A stretch of DNA of 64,000 nt, taken from NCBI RefSeq assembly GCF_002752655.1, contig NZ_CP023737.1, forward strand, positions 1,860,001 through 1,924,000, in the 5' to 3' direction. The notes under the pieces were generated by a model. The model saw nothing but the letters and a program-made list of their open reading frames with translations, was not told the DNA's origin and ran no database searches. Position 1 is the stretch's first letter. Every line of letters begins with the position of its first letter. This stretch comes from Methylosinus trichosporium OB3b (lineage in GTDB: Bacteria; Pseudomonadota; Alphaproteobacteria; Rhizobiales; Beijerinckiaceae). Positions 20,247-29,631 of the stretch are shown here, piece by piece. A program made the position numbers and the translations under genes.

Positions 20247-21617
20247 ATGCGCACGATCATCGAGCCGTTCCGCATCAAAATGACCGAGGCTCTGCCGATG
20301 ACGACGCGGGCGCGGCGCGCCGAGCGTCTGGCTGCGGCGCATTACAACCTCTTCCTGCTCGACGCCGACGACGTGACCATCGATCTTCTGACCGACAGCG
20401 GCACGGGCGCCATGTCCGACCGCCAATGGGCGGCGATGATGCAGGGCGACGAGAGCTATGCCGGCAGCCGATCCTGGCGCCGGTTCGAGGCGACGGTGCG
20501 CGACATCACCGGTTTCACCCATATCTTCCCGACGCATCAGGGCCGCGCCGCCGAGCGCATCCTCGCCGCGACGCGGCTGAAGCCGAGCGACATCGTCCCC
20601 AACAACAGCCATTTCGACACGACGCGCGCCAATATCGAATATGTCGGCGGGCGCGCGATCGACCTGCCGTCGCCGAAGAGCCGCGACATTCATTCGGACG
20701 AGCGCTTCAAGGGCGATATGGATCTGGGGGCGCTGGCGCGGCTGATCGAGCGCGAGGGCGCAAGGGCCATCCCCTTCTGCATGATCACGGCGACCAACAA
20801 CGCCGGCGGCGGGCAGCCGGTGTCGCTGCGCAACATGCGCGAGGCGAAGGCGCTGCTGGCGGCCCATGGAATCCCGCTCGTGCTCGACGCCTGCCGTTTC
20901 GCCGAGAACGCATATTTCATCCAGCAATGGGAGGAGGGCCAGGCGGAACGTCCGCTGCTCGACATAGCGCGCGAAATGTTCTCGCTCTGCGACGGCGCGA
21001 CGATGAGCGCCAAAAAGGACGGGCTCGCCAATATCGGCGGCTTCCTCGCCTGCAATGACGATCGCTGGGCGGAGGAGTTTCGCAATCTGCTCATTCTCAC
21101 CGAGGGCTTTCCCACCTATGGCGGCCTCGCCGGGCGCGATCTCGAGGCCATCGCCGTCGGGCTGATGGAAGCTCTGGAAGAGGAGTATCAGCGCTATCGC
21201 CACGCCACCGTCGATTATCTCGCCTCGCGGCTGATCGCGCGCGGCGTGCCGATCGTGCGGCCGGCCGGCGGACATGCGGTGTTTCTCGACGCCGCCGGCT
21301 TCTGCCCCCATCTTTCGCCAGCCGATTTCCCCGGCGTCGGCCTGGTCGACGCGCTCTATCTCGAGGGCGGCGTGCGCGGCGTCGAGCTCGGCAGCGTGAT
21401 GTTCGGGCGCCGTGAAACGGATGGGACCGAGACGCCGGCGCCGCGCGAATTGGTGCGCCTCGCCTTTCCGCGCCGCGTCTACACGCAGAGCCATTTCGAT
21501 TATGTGATCGAGACGATCGAGACGGTGTTCGCCGACCGCGCCGCGATTCCGCCCTATCGCATCCTGTGGCAGGCGCCGTTCCTGCGCCATTTCACCGCAC
21601 GTTTCGCGCCGGGGTGA
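20247..21617 (+). CDS. tnaA: tryptophanase-type beta-eliminating lyase
   Basis: PLP enzyme of the tryptophanase/tyrosine phenol-lyase family, 456 aa. The PLP lysine is Lys257 in MSAKKDGLANIGG, and PTHQGR and TDSGTGAMSD are conserved phosphate and substrate loops. At the three positions that separate the two enzymes, it has Asp124 (SHFDTT), Leu381 (GVELG) and His448 (LRHFTARF), where tyrosine phenol-lyase has Thr, Arg and Phe; these match tryptophanase. Predicted reaction: tryptophan to indole, pyruvate and ammonia. An aggag ribosome site precedes the ATG. Phenylalanine 4-hydroxylase lies 134 bp downstream on the same strand. Overall sequence also resembles tyrosine phenol-lyase, so activity should be tested. 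Confidence 0.78.
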   Translation: MRTIIEPFRIKMTEALPMTTRARRAERLAAAHYNLFLLDADDVTIDLLTDSGTGAMSDRQWAAMMQGDESYAGSRSWRRFEATVRDITGFTHIFPTHQGRAAERILAATRLKPSDIVPNNSHFDTTRANIEYVGGRAIDLPSPKSRDIHSDERFKGDMDLGALARLIEREGARAIPFCMITATNNAGGGQPVSLRNMREAKALLAAHGIPLVLDACRFAENAYFIQQWEEGQAERPLLDIAREMFSLCDGATMSAKKDGLANIGGFLACNDDRWAEEFRNLLILTEGFPTYGGLAGRDLEAIAVGLMEALEEEYQRYRHATVDYLASRLIARGVPIVRPAGGHAVFLDAAGFCPHLSPADFPGVGLVDALYLEGGVRGVELGSVMFGRRETDGTETPAPRELVRLAFPRRVYTQSHFDYVIETIETVFADRAAIPPYRILWQAPFLRHFTARFAPG

Positions 21618-21751
21618 CGCAGACGATCCCCGTCGTGAATGCAGCATGCGCGCTTGAAGGCGCGCCTTTCGCCCCGCTCGAGACAGCTCTGCGCTTTGCA
21701 AGAAGCCGATGCACGCCCTATCTCTCCTAAAAAGGACAGCTGGGGACAGCG

Positions 21752-22639
21752 ATGCCGACCGATCACGACGCGACGCATCCGCCGAAGAACCGCTACGCCA
21801 ATGCGCCCATGCGCGCCGATTGGACGATCGACCAGGATTGGTCGTCCTATAGCGCCGCCGAGCACGATCGCTGGAAGCGGCTTTCCGCGCGCCAGCTCGC
21901 GCTACTGCCGGGGCGCGCTTGCGACGACTATCTCGCGGCATTGGAGAAGCTGCAGCTGTCGCAGAGCGGCGTGCCGGATTTCGCCGAGCTGAGCGCGCGG
22001 CTCGCGCCTCTCACCGGCTGGAGCGTCGTCGCGGTCGCCGGTCTCGTGCCCGACGACGTCTTCTTCGATCATCTCGCCGAGCGGCGCTTTCCGGCCGGCG
22101 CCTTCATCCGACCCGAGGCCGAGCTCGACTATCTCGAGGAGCCCGACGTCTTTCACGACGTCTTCGGCCATGTCCCGCTGCTCGCCGATCCGATCTATGC
22201 GCGCTTTCTGCAAGCCTATGGCGAGGGCGGAAGGCGCGCGCTGGCCCGCGGACAATTGGCCGAGCTCGCCCGCCTCTATTGGTATACGGTCGAGTTCGGG
22301 CTCGTCTCGACGCCTGCGGGACTGCGCATCTTCGGCGCGGGAATTCTCTCGTCGCCGGCCGAGAGCGTATTCGCGCTCGAGGACACTTCCCCCAATCGCA
22401 TCCGCTTCGATCTCGAACGCGTCATGCGCACGCGCTACATCATCGATGATTTCCAGCAGAGCTATTTCGTCGTCGACAGCTTTCAGAGCCTGCTCGACGC
22501 CTGCTACCAGGATTTCGGCCCGATCTATGATCGGCTGACCGCGCAGTCGACGCTGGAGCCGCATGAGATCGCCCCCGGCGATCGCATCGTCGCCCGTGGC
22601 GACTTTCACTATTTCCGCGCAAAGGCGAATGCGGCGTGA
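21752..22639 (+). CDS. phhA: phenylalanine 4-monooxygenase
   Basis: Iron- and tetrahydropterin-dependent hydroxylase converting phenylalanine to tyrosine. The iron ligands are the two histidines of PDVFHDVFGHVPLL and the glutamate of WYTVEFGLV. Other family blocks are RYIIDDFQQSYFVVDSF and FIRPEAELDYLEEPD. Length of 295 aa is the monomeric bacterial form without a regulatory ACT domain. It follows the tryptophanase gene and abuts the convergent glycosyltransferase gene with no spacer. No pterin dehydratase gene (phhB) is seen in the window. Confidence 0.95.
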   Translation: MPTDHDATHPPKNRYANAPMRADWTIDQDWSSYSAAEHDRWKRLSARQLALLPGRACDDYLAALEKLQLSQSGVPDFAELSARLAPLTGWSVVAVAGLVPDDVFFDHLAERRFPAGAFIRPEAELDYLEEPDVFHDVFGHVPLLADPIYARFLQAYGEGGRRALARGQLAELARLYWYTVEFGLVSTPAGLRIFGAGILSSPAESVFALEDTSPNRIRFDLERVMRTRYIIDDFQQSYFVVDSFQSLLDACYQDFGPIYDRLTAQSTLEPHEIAPGDRIVARGDFHYFRAKANAA

Positions 22640-24538
22640 TCATTCCGCCGGCGCGCGCTCTGCCTCATGCCGAGCGGCCATGACGTCCGCGTCGAGACGG
22701 AACATCTCGTGCAGACGCTCACTCAACGGGATAGCCAGGATCTCGATGCGGTGCAGGAATATCGCCAGCTCACGCGCGTCATACGACAAACCGGCCGCGC
22801 GCGGCGAAACGCACGTCTTGTGAACGAAGCGCAGCTCCAATATCCGACCGCTCTCCCGCCGACGAATGTCGACGCCGCGGCGCTCCCGGACCTGCGTGTC
22901 GAAGCGCCAGCTCGCGACGAGCGCGCCGCCGCAGAACACATCCGTCTCCTGCCGTCGCCCCTCCGGCGAGAAAGGCGTGAGATCGAATTGGAGACGCAGC
23001 CGGCGCATCGGGCGGCGCAAGCGCAGCCGAAGGATGGAAACCCCGCCGTCGTTCCAGACGCCGTCATCCTCGGCGACGTCCCAACCATCATGCGCCACGT
23101 TCCAACATTGCGCCGGATCGCCGAGCTCGATCTGCGAGCCGGGGGCGAAGCCATCGCGCAGATCGCGCCGCATCGCCCGCAGTCGCGCAATCTCCCGCCG
23201 CGCGCTCTCGTCTCCCCATTGCGCGAGCTTCGGCAAGCGCGGCGCACGTCCACGCAGCGATTGGCGCTCGCGGCTGCTCACGGCCTCGCGCGACGAAAGA
23301 AGAGCGCGTAGCGCAGAGAGCCGCCGCCCTCCCCGAGCGCGCGAAGCGGCGTTCGAGAGGATCGCCCGATATTCGTCGATCATGCGCGTTTCATCGAACA
23401 ACTCGAGCGCGCGCAGCCGCGCGCAGCGGCCCATATCCTCCCGCGTGCGCGGATCAACGCGCAGCGCCGCCATGGCGTCGGCGAGCGCAGCGACACACTC
23501 GTCGCGCGCGAGAGACGGCGCCGGCAGCAGAATCCCCGACAGACGATCGAGCTGCTCGGGAACGCCGTCGACCGCCGTCGCGATCACTGCGCGCCCCTTC
23601 GCCATCGCCTCGATGATCGACAGCGGCATTCCTTCCGAATAGGAGGGCAGGACAAAAGCGTCGCAGGCTTCGAGCAGACTCGGCACATCGTCGCGCGCGC
23701 CGAGCGTCAGCACATGCTCGCCGAGCCGCTTCGACGCGATGGAGCGATGCAGCGCCTCCACGTCGCCGCCCCCGGCCAGCACGACACGCAGGCCCGACAA
23801 TCGTCCTTGCTCGCGCAGCCGCTCCAACGCCTCGAGGCAGAGCGCCTGCCCTTTGCGCGGCTCTATGCGCGCGGCGCAGAGAAACGCGGTCTCGTCCTCG
23901 CGCAGGCCGAGCGACGCGCGTGCGCTCCGCCGCGTATCGGCGTCGCCGATCGCGAAATAGCGCGCCGGACGGCTGTTGAGGACGACATGTTTCGGCGTGT
24001 CGATACGAGGCAGCAGCGCTTCGAAACGACGACGGCTCGCCTGCGATACGAACACGATGGCCTGCGCCGCGCGCAGCGTCTCGATCGCTTTCCCGTGCAA
24101 CTCGGCGTAGCGCCGCACGCACTCGTCGGTGAGCAAATTGATCGACACGACATAAGGAATGCCGCGCGCCGCGGCGACCTGCTTCAGCGCCGAGAACGAC
24201 CAGATCTCGCCGCCTTCGACGAGCGCGATCACATCCGGATCGGCCGCGTCGAGCAGTCGCTGCGCGTCCTCGAAGGCGAAAGCGGAGCGCTGCGGATTGC
24301 GCTCGCTGGCGCGGTAATCGAACAGCGCGACGCCGTCGCGTCCCATTCTTTCGAGCGACGCCGCATTCTTCGCCTCGAAAGAACAGGCGAAGCGAAGATC
24401 GAAGCTCGCCGCGACGCCGGCGACGAGCTGCTCGGCGACGCGATAGGTTCCCCCCATATTGGCGTCGTCCGTGACGATCAGCAGCTTCGGTCGTGTGGCG
24501 CCATCCAGGGTCATAGCGGTCTCGCAGCAGAATGTCAT
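22640..24538 (-). CDS. GT4 glycosyltransferase with extra C-terminal beta-type domain
   Basis: A 632-residue protein. Residues about 10-400 are a GT-B family 4 transferase: LLIVTDDANMGGTYRVAEQL at the N-terminus, CAARIEPRKGQALCLEALE, and PSYSEGMPLSIIEAMAKGRA with the E-x7-E signature. After a basic linker (400-460) comes a domain at about 460-600 with CWNVAHDGWDVAEDDGVW, a DLTPFSP block and YDARELAIFLHRIEI. The same domain ends the glycosyltransferase at 32180-33856. The start may be the ATG at 24536-24538 or at 24512-24514. It is last of a three-gene leftward run with another GT4 and a PIG-L deacetylase. Probable role: surface glycan assembly. Confidence 0.8.
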   Translation of the reverse strand: MTFCCETAMTLDGATRPKLLIVTDDANMGGTYRVAEQLVAGVAASFDLRFACSFEAKNAASLERMGRDGVALFDYRASERNPQRSAFAFEDAQRLLDAADPDVIALVEGGEIWSFSALKQVAAARGIPYVVSINLLTDECVRRYAELHGKAIETLRAAQAIVFVSQASRRRFEALLPRIDTPKHVVLNSRPARYFAIGDADTRRSARASLGLREDETAFLCAARIEPRKGQALCLEALERLREQGRLSGLRVVLAGGGDVEALHRSIASKRLGEHVLTLGARDDVPSLLEACDAFVLPSYSEGMPLSIIEAMAKGRAVIATAVDGVPEQLDRLSGILLPAPSLARDECVAALADAMAALRVDPRTREDMGRCARLRALELFDETRMIDEYRAILSNAASRARGGRRLSALRALLSSREAVSSRERQSLRGRAPRLPKLAQWGDESARREIARLRAMRRDLRDGFAPGSQIELGDPAQCWNVAHDGWDVAEDDGVWNDGGVSILRLRLRRPMRRLRLQFDLTPFSPEGRRQETDVFCGGALVASWRFDTQVRERRGVDIRRRESGRILELRFVHKTCVSPRAAGLSYDARELAIFLHRIEILAIPLSERLHEMFRLDADVMAARHEAERAPAE

Positions 24539-24540
24539 GC

Positions 24541-25938
24541 TCACGACACGGCGCGCAGGGTGCGAGCGCGCTCGGCGCCGTCCTGTCCGACGGAGCCGGC
24601 GAGGCGCCATGCAAAAGAGCCGAATTGGTAATCTTCGTTACGGATGCGTGCGAATAATTCAGTCGCCGCCTCGCGCCAGCTCCGCCGCCGCGGCAGCGCG
24701 ACGGGCGCCGGGCGCCGAACGCAAGCCTCGCGAATGCGCATCGACAGACTGGCGCTGTCGGTCACGTCGAAATAGACGGCCGCATCGCCGCCGACCTCGC
24801 GAAACACCGGAATATCGCTGGCGATCGATGGAAGGCCGAAATGCGCCGCCTCGATCAGCGGCAGGCCGAAGCCTTCGGCGACCGATGCGGCGACGAGGCG
24901 ATGCGCATGGCGATAGAGATAAGCGAGGTCGGCGCCTCCTGCTCGATCGAACCAGAACAAGCGCCGGCCGAATTCGGGATGCGACAGAATGCGCCGCTCG
25001 AGCGCGCGCGTGTTCCAGCCGCGACGCCCGACGATCACATAACGCGCGTCGACCCCGCTCGACCAAGCGCGCTCGAAAGCGTCGAGCGCGATCGGATAGC
25101 CCTTCTTCGGCTCCAGCGTGCCGACGCTCAAGAAGAACGGAGTCGCGCTCGCGCAAATCGCGGCCGCCTCGAATGAGGCGCCGGCCTCGGTCTCGGCGTC
25201 GACATCGGCTCCCGGATGGCTCCATCCGATGCGCATCTCGGGATTGACGCTCGTTCCGTTCGCGATCGCATAGCCGAGAAACTCCTCCGCGGAGCTGCGC
25301 GACACGGCGATCAACGCGTCGCTCGCGATCGCCGCCGAATCGAACCAAGTGGAAAACGTCTCGACATTCTCCGGATGAAACAAACCCGGATAGAGCAGCG
25401 GATGAATGTCGTGCAGCACGAGCACATTGGAGCCGCCCCGGCGCGAGACATGCTCCATCGCCTTGCGGCAACCGCGCAGATCGTGCCAGCTCGCATCGGC
25501 CATGATGAATTTGTCGCCCGCCGCGAGCTCGACCCTGTCGCGACGCTTTCCCTCGGCGCAGGCATATAGCTCGCCGTCCTCCAGCACCACCGGCAGACCC
25601 GCGCCCGTCGCTGTCGATTCGGCGGCGAGACGACGCACCACGCGTTGAATGCCGCTGACGAAATCGCAGGCGATCGTATTGGTCATATCGATGAGCAGAC
25701 GCTCGCCCGGCTGCGCCACGCGATGCTTGCGAATGTCGCCGCCCTGCGGCGGCGCAGCGTCGCGTCGAACGGGAGGCGCCGGACGTCCTCGGCGTGCGAG
25801 GCGCTCTTTGAAAGCTGCGAGCCGTCGCGAGAGGCAATTGTCGCGCTCGCGCTGCAATCCGGCGACGCTCGCCTCGAGTTCGCCGATCTCCTTGTGCAAT
25901 TGGCAAGCGATGTACGAATTTATGGTGCGGGCGTTCAT
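24541..25938 (-). CDS. GT4 glycosyltransferase
   Basis: The ATG at 25936-25938 (MNARTINSYIACQLHKEIGE) gives 465 aa with a short predicted coiled-coil (about 10-50) and a basic, proline-rich linker before the transferase. The GT4 features are LLIDMTNTIACDFVSGIQR, VLHDIHPLLYP, LSVGTLEPKKGYPIALDAFE and VAASVAEGFGLPLIEAAHFG. It ends 2 bp before the start of the next transferase gene and follows the PIG-L gene by 73 bp, so the three are probably one transcript. It lacks the C-terminal domain of its neighbour. Donor and acceptor are unknown. Confidence 0.8.
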   Translation of the reverse strand: MNARTINSYIACQLHKEIGELEASVAGLQRERDNCLSRRLAAFKERLARRGRPAPPVRRDAAPPQGGDIRKHRVAQPGERLLIDMTNTIACDFVSGIQRVVRRLAAESTATGAGLPVVLEDGELYACAEGKRRDRVELAAGDKFIMADASWHDLRGCRKAMEHVSRRGGSNVLVLHDIHPLLYPGLFHPENVETFSTWFDSAAIASDALIAVSRSSAEEFLGYAIANGTSVNPEMRIGWSHPGADVDAETEAGASFEAAAICASATPFFLSVGTLEPKKGYPIALDAFERAWSSGVDARYVIVGRRGWNTRALERRILSHPEFGRRLFWFDRAGGADLAYLYRHAHRLVAASVAEGFGLPLIEAAHFGLPSIASDIPVFREVGGDAAVYFDVTDSASLSMRIREACVRRPAPVALPRRRSWREAATELFARIRNEDYQFGSFAWRLAGSVGQDGAERARTLRAVS

Positions 25939-26011
25939 GACGGGCGCTTTCGTTGCGGCGCCGACGAGCCGGCGAATGGGCGTGCGGGCGCAGAAATCCC
26001 ACGCGAGCAAC

Positions 26012-26908
26012 TTACGCGAACGAAAACCATTTGCGCGGCGCGCGCTCGAGACCGATGCGCTGCAGCGCCGCGCGCGCCGCCGCGGGCCAATCGGATGCAG
26101 AGAACCCACAGTCGAATGTCGAATAGAATATCCGTCCGCCGTTCGGAAGCGCATGAAAATCATGCGCCTTGGCGCGACGGAAGCGCTCGGCCTCGCAGCC
26201 GAAGGCGCGCAGCGTCTCCGCCTGAGTCGAATGAGCGGCCATCATCGCCGCCTTCATGCGCCGATCGGGCGACGTCAGCTCGAGAACGACATCGTCCTCT
26301 CCGTCGCAGAAGCGCTGCGTCGCCAGAGACACGCCATCGTCCGCGAGATGATAGAAGGGCATTTCGATGATCTTTGGCCCGTGCGCGCCGAGCAGACGCG
26401 CGGCGGCCGCGACGCAAAAGGCGACACCGTCATGATCCGGATGCCCGCCTTCATACGCATGCGTGAGCACGACGCGAATGTCGAGACTCTCGAAAATCGA
26501 AGCGAGTCGACGCGCGATCGGCGCGAGCGACGCGCAGACGTCCTGATCGGCGACGCCGAGCGCAATGATGCGGCTGGCGTCGACGCCAGCCGCCGCGAGC
26601 GCGGCGCGCAGCTCCCGTGATCGCGCCGCGCCATATTCCACCGATGACGCGAAGCCGGCGCGCGCCGCGTCCACGCCGTTGCGCGGCGCGCCATCCGTGG
26701 CCAGGATGATCGATGCGCCTGCGAGTCGCGACAGGCTCGCGCCGCAGCCGATCGTCTCGTCGTCAGGATGCGCGATGACGATCGCGACCTCATGCGCGTC
26801 GATCTTCGCTGGGGACAGGGTTTCGGCGAGCTTGCGCAGAAGCCGGTCGGCGTCGCCCGCTCTGGGCTCCGGGTCGGTCGTCAGGACGGGCGCGGCGCAG
26901 CTCGGCAT
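26012..26908 (-). CDS. PIG-L family deacetylase
   Basis: Zinc-dependent N-acetylglucosaminyl deacetylase of the LmbE/PIG-L family (298 aa). The zinc motif is VIAHPDDETIGCG near residues 44-56, and the second histidine block is YEGGHPDHDGV. Partners of such enzymes commonly include glycosyltransferases, and here two GT4 genes follow directly. That fits deacetylation of a sugar during glycan assembly. It also recalls bacillithiol/mycothiol pathways, but no ligase or other pathway gene is present, so I favour glycan modification. Confidence 0.85.
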   Translation of the reverse strand: MPSCAAPVLTTDPEPRAGDADRLLRKLAETLSPAKIDAHEVAIVIAHPDDETIGCGASLSRLAGASIILATDGAPRNGVDAARAGFASSVEYGAARSRELRAALAAAGVDASRIIALGVADQDVCASLAPIARRLASIFESLDIRVVLTHAYEGGHPDHDGVAFCVAAAARLLGAHGPKIIEMPFYHLADDGVSLATQRFCDGEDDVVLELTSPDRRMKAAMMAAHSTQAETLRAFGCEAERFRRAKAHDFHALPNGGRIFYSTFDCGFSASDWPAAARAALQRIGLERAPRKWFSFA

Positions 26909-27170
26909 CGAAGATTGCTCCGAATCAATGTCTCCCCGCCGCGCGGCGCCTGCGCCGCCAGAGATGAGAAAAATAAATCTTAGTTAATATTCACGATCCA
27001 GCCGCAGGCAGAAATAAGGGAAACTCCGCAAGCCTCGGCAAATGCGAAAATCCCCTGGGGATAATAACAGCGCGCCTATCGCGAAGGAGCGAGACCCGCG
27101 ATCCGAAGCTGCTCGTGATGAGCGTCGCCGCGAGGAGGCGGCGACGCGCTGTCGTCGCGAAGGCGCGCCG

Positions 27171-27548
27171 TCACAGCCCGCGCGGATTGCCGGCGGCGAT
27201 GGTCGAATAGGACGTCTCGCCGTCCTGCGTCCAGCTGAGCCTCGCGCCGCTGAGGCCGACATGCGAGCAATCCCAGGCGCTCGCCTTGCCATTGTCCTCC
27301 TCATAGCTCACGCACATGCGGTTCTTGAAAATCTGCCAATTGCCTTTGTATCTGCCTTCGTGATTGACGCCGACGATATGTCCGTCGGGCGCGAAATATT
27401 CGACATAGGCCTGCCCCTTCTCTTCGCCGGAGACCGTGTTGCCGGCGAAGGCGCTTCTTATTTCCGCGTCATTCGCGAGAGGCTGCGCTCCGACCGCGCA
27501 GGGCGTGAGGATGATGCCGGCCAGGAGGGCGGCTAAGGCGATACGCAT
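27171..27548 (-). CDS. small exported protein, possibly DUF995-like
   Basis: A 125-residue protein with a clear signal peptide (MRIALAALLAGIILTPCAVGAQ). The mature part has EYFAPDGHIVGVNHEGRYKG, a W-x-I strand and paired cysteines (RMCVSYEEDNGKASAWDC). Alternating hydrophobic strands suggest a small beta-structure stabilised by a disulfide. The pattern resembles rhizobial DUF995 proteins, but I am not certain. It stands alone between the glycosyltransferase operon and the BcsS-like gene. Confidence 0.65.
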   Translation of the reverse strand: MRIALAALLAGIILTPCAVGAQPLANDAEIRSAFAGNTVSGEEKGQAYVEYFAPDGHIVGVNHEGRYKGNWQIFKNRMCVSYEEDNGKASAWDCSHVGLSGARLSWTQDGETSYSTIAAGNPRGL

Positions 27549-27847
27549 GAGATTTCTCCACGATTGCGATGATGCACGAATCGGCGCCGCAATCGCCTCG
27601 GGCGCCGGAACGAGGTCGCCGAAAACGGCTCGGCGTCGGCAGGGCGGCGTCGGTTCCTAGCTCCGACGCGCTTCGTCCTCGGTCGGCGGCGTCGAGACGA
27701 GCGCGCGCGAACGAAGATTCTGTACAAATACGCATGGTCCGCGCCGGTTTGTGCGGAGTGTCAAGAGCCTGCGCGGCGCGTATGCTCGGCTCTCGATGTG
27801 GCGTGTTCTTCAATCCAGTTTCGTTCGAGCCCTTCGGAGAGACCATC

Positions 27848-28672
27848 GTGAAGCGCATTTGCCGCGGGGCATTGCCGTTCTGCGCCTGCATGGCGAGCCT
27901 CGGCGTGAACGCCGCCGATTCCCTCCTGCCGCCGCCGCCTGCGCCGGCCATTCCCCCCACGATCGAGATCACCTCCTATTCGACGGCGACGACCCGACGC
28001 ATCTGGGATCAATATCTCGAAGGCACTTTCGCACTGCAGAGCAATCTCGAGGAATCGGGATTTCGCACGCGCCTCGGCCTCGGCTTCGGACGCTATGATT
28101 ATCCGATCGCCGGGGAGGATGCGGATGTTCCCTTCAGCGACGTCGGCCTTCCGGGGATCAGGGAATTCGGCAAGGTCTCGGGTCGCTATCAGGAAGGCGC
28201 CTTTCTCTTCGGCTATGAATTCGTCACCGATCGCTACTCCGTGCTCGCCCTCATCGGCGGCGGCGTGGTGCATCAGGGCCTGTCGCAGCCGGATCCGGAA
28301 AACCCGGCGCGCGGCACACGATGGGGATTCAATGTCGCGCTGCAGGTCGACGCCAATCCGACCGATCAGACCATGTTCTATGGCTATGGCGCCTATAGCA
28401 CGGCGTTCCAGACCAGCTATGTCGACGTCAGGCCCGGCTATCTCATCTTCGAGCATTTCAATCTCGGCAGCTTCTTCTCGGCGACGAACATCTATGTCGG
28501 ACCGCAGGGCGTGCTGGAGACCAACGCCCGCGATTACATGTGGAAAGCGGGCGCGCATCTGACGATCTCCGAAATGGGTCCGTTCCATACGACCATCGCC
28601 GGCGGCTACGCCTATGATCAATACAACAAGTCCGGGGCCTATGGCCTCATCGAGACATCCGTGCGCTTTTGA
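27848..28672 (+). CDS. exported outer-membrane-like protein, BcsS-like
   Basis: The GTG at 27848 is preceded by ggagag at a good distance and begins a signal peptide (VKRICRGALPFCACMASLGVNA). After a proline-rich linker (LLPPPPAPAIPP) the protein is beta-rich with aromatic alternations (GYGAYSTAFQTSYVDVRPGY, AGGYAYDQYNKSGAYGL) and ends in Phe, as outer-membrane barrels do. The layout resembles BcsS, a protein of rhizobial cellulose clusters, though no bcsA/B genes are in the window. The frame is open upstream to 27569, but those residues look non-coding. Confidence 0.6.
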   Translation: MKRICRGALPFCACMASLGVNAADSLLPPPPAPAIPPTIEITSYSTATTRRIWDQYLEGTFALQSNLEESGFRTRLGLGFGRYDYPIAGEDADVPFSDVGLPGIREFGKVSGRYQEGAFLFGYEFVTDRYSVLALIGGGVVHQGLSQPDPENPARGTRWGFNVALQVDANPTDQTMFYGYGAYSTAFQTSYVDVRPGYLIFEHFNLGSFFSATNIYVGPQGVLETNARDYMWKAGAHLTISEMGPFHTTIAGGYAYDQYNKSGAYGLIETSVRF

Positions 28673-28710
28673 TGAAGCGCGGCGCCACGAGGCGCCGCGC
28701 CTCGAGCGCG

Positions 28711-29577
28711 TCAGCCGCCGATGCGAATCGCCAGAACGGTCGCGATCAGCTCCGCGAGGAGCAACGCCACGATCACCACCTCGAGCCCATGGCCGATCAG
28801 CGCATGCGCGCGATCCTTCGAGGCGTTCCTCGCCTCGATGAGACGCGTGTTGGCGAGTTCGTAATGGTCGATCGCGAATTGAATCGGCTCGTCGATCAGA
28901 TCGAGCCGATCGTGCTGCGCGGCGGCGAGCGAGAGCTCGGCGTAGAGCCGCTTGGAAGATTCGACCAGCCGCGGATCGAGCTGCTCCAGCGCGCGCTCGA
29001 CGCGCAGGCGCGACATCTGCATGCGCGTCGCACGCTCCGTCATCTCATTCACATGCGTCTGACGACTCTGGTCGCGGCGGGCGACGTCATGGGTGAGCGC
29101 CGCATCGGCGTCGATCACACGCCAATTGGCGGCGATCGCCGTATCCAACGCGGACAGCTCGCGCTCGGTCGCGGTGAAGCGAATGATCGCGTCGATGGCG
29201 TCGTTCACCTGCTCGGGATTGGCGTAGAGCAGAACGCGGCTGTCATGCCAGAACACGCGCACCGTGCGAATTCCCGCGCGCACCGGAAAACGGCGCAACG
29301 CGGTCGCCGCGTCATCGAGCCAGCTTTCCGCCTCGCGCTCGACATTCAGCGGATAATTGGCGCCGGGCGGCATCCAGATGAGATCGAGCGATCCGTCCTC
29401 CGCCGGAGCGCCCTGCGCGAGCGTCTCCTGCGCCTCGATCGGCTTCAGGACGACGGCGACATTGCGCGGCTCGCGCACGGCAATCGTCTCCTCGCCCTCC
29501 TCGCGTCGGTCGAAGAACAGGCGCCAGGCGCGCGCCGCCACGACCTTCTGCTCCTTCTGCGTCAATGCGTTCCCCAT
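28711..29577 (-). CDS. membrane-anchored protein of unknown function (RMD1/DUF155-like topology)
   Basis: Start placed at the ATG at 29575-29577 (MGNALTQKEQKVVAARAW), with GGAG seven bases upstream. The 288-residue protein has a mixed alpha/beta N-terminal half, a long helical middle (about 130-250) and one C-terminal transmembrane helix (VIVALLLAELIATVLAI). This order, and helices ending in a tail anchor after a conserved H-Y-E-L-A-N-like segment, resemble RMD1/DUF155 proteins, but the match is by eye. It is the second gene of a leftward pair, 54 bp after the flavin-methyltransferase fusion. Confidence 0.55.
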   Translation of the reverse strand: MGNALTQKEQKVVAARAWRLFFDRREEGEETIAVREPRNVAVVLKPIEAQETLAQGAPAEDGSLDLIWMPPGANYPLNVEREAESWLDDAATALRRFPVRAGIRTVRVFWHDSRVLLYANPEQVNDAIDAIIRFTATERELSALDTAIAANWRVIDADAALTHDVARRDQSRQTHVNEMTERATRMQMSRLRVERALEQLDPRLVESSKRLYAELSLAAAQHDRLDLIDEPIQFAIDHYELANTRLIEARNASKDRAHALIGHGLEVVIVALLLAELIATVLAIRIGG

Positions 29578-29631
29578 GATGCAACTCCAATCTCGTCTCG
29601 TGGAAAAGCTGTCTGTCATTGCGCGAAGACG

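Noticed and set aside
20247..21617. Tyrosine phenol-lyase as the primary call
   Set aside because: Overall similarity allows it, but Asp124, Leu381 and His448 are tryptophanase-type at all three positions that separate the enzymes.
22667..23311. A plus-strand frame after phhA that could be a third aromatic-pathway gene
   Set aside because: It lies entirely antisense to the glycosyltransferase, whose family motifs are unambiguous; no pterin dehydratase motif is seen.
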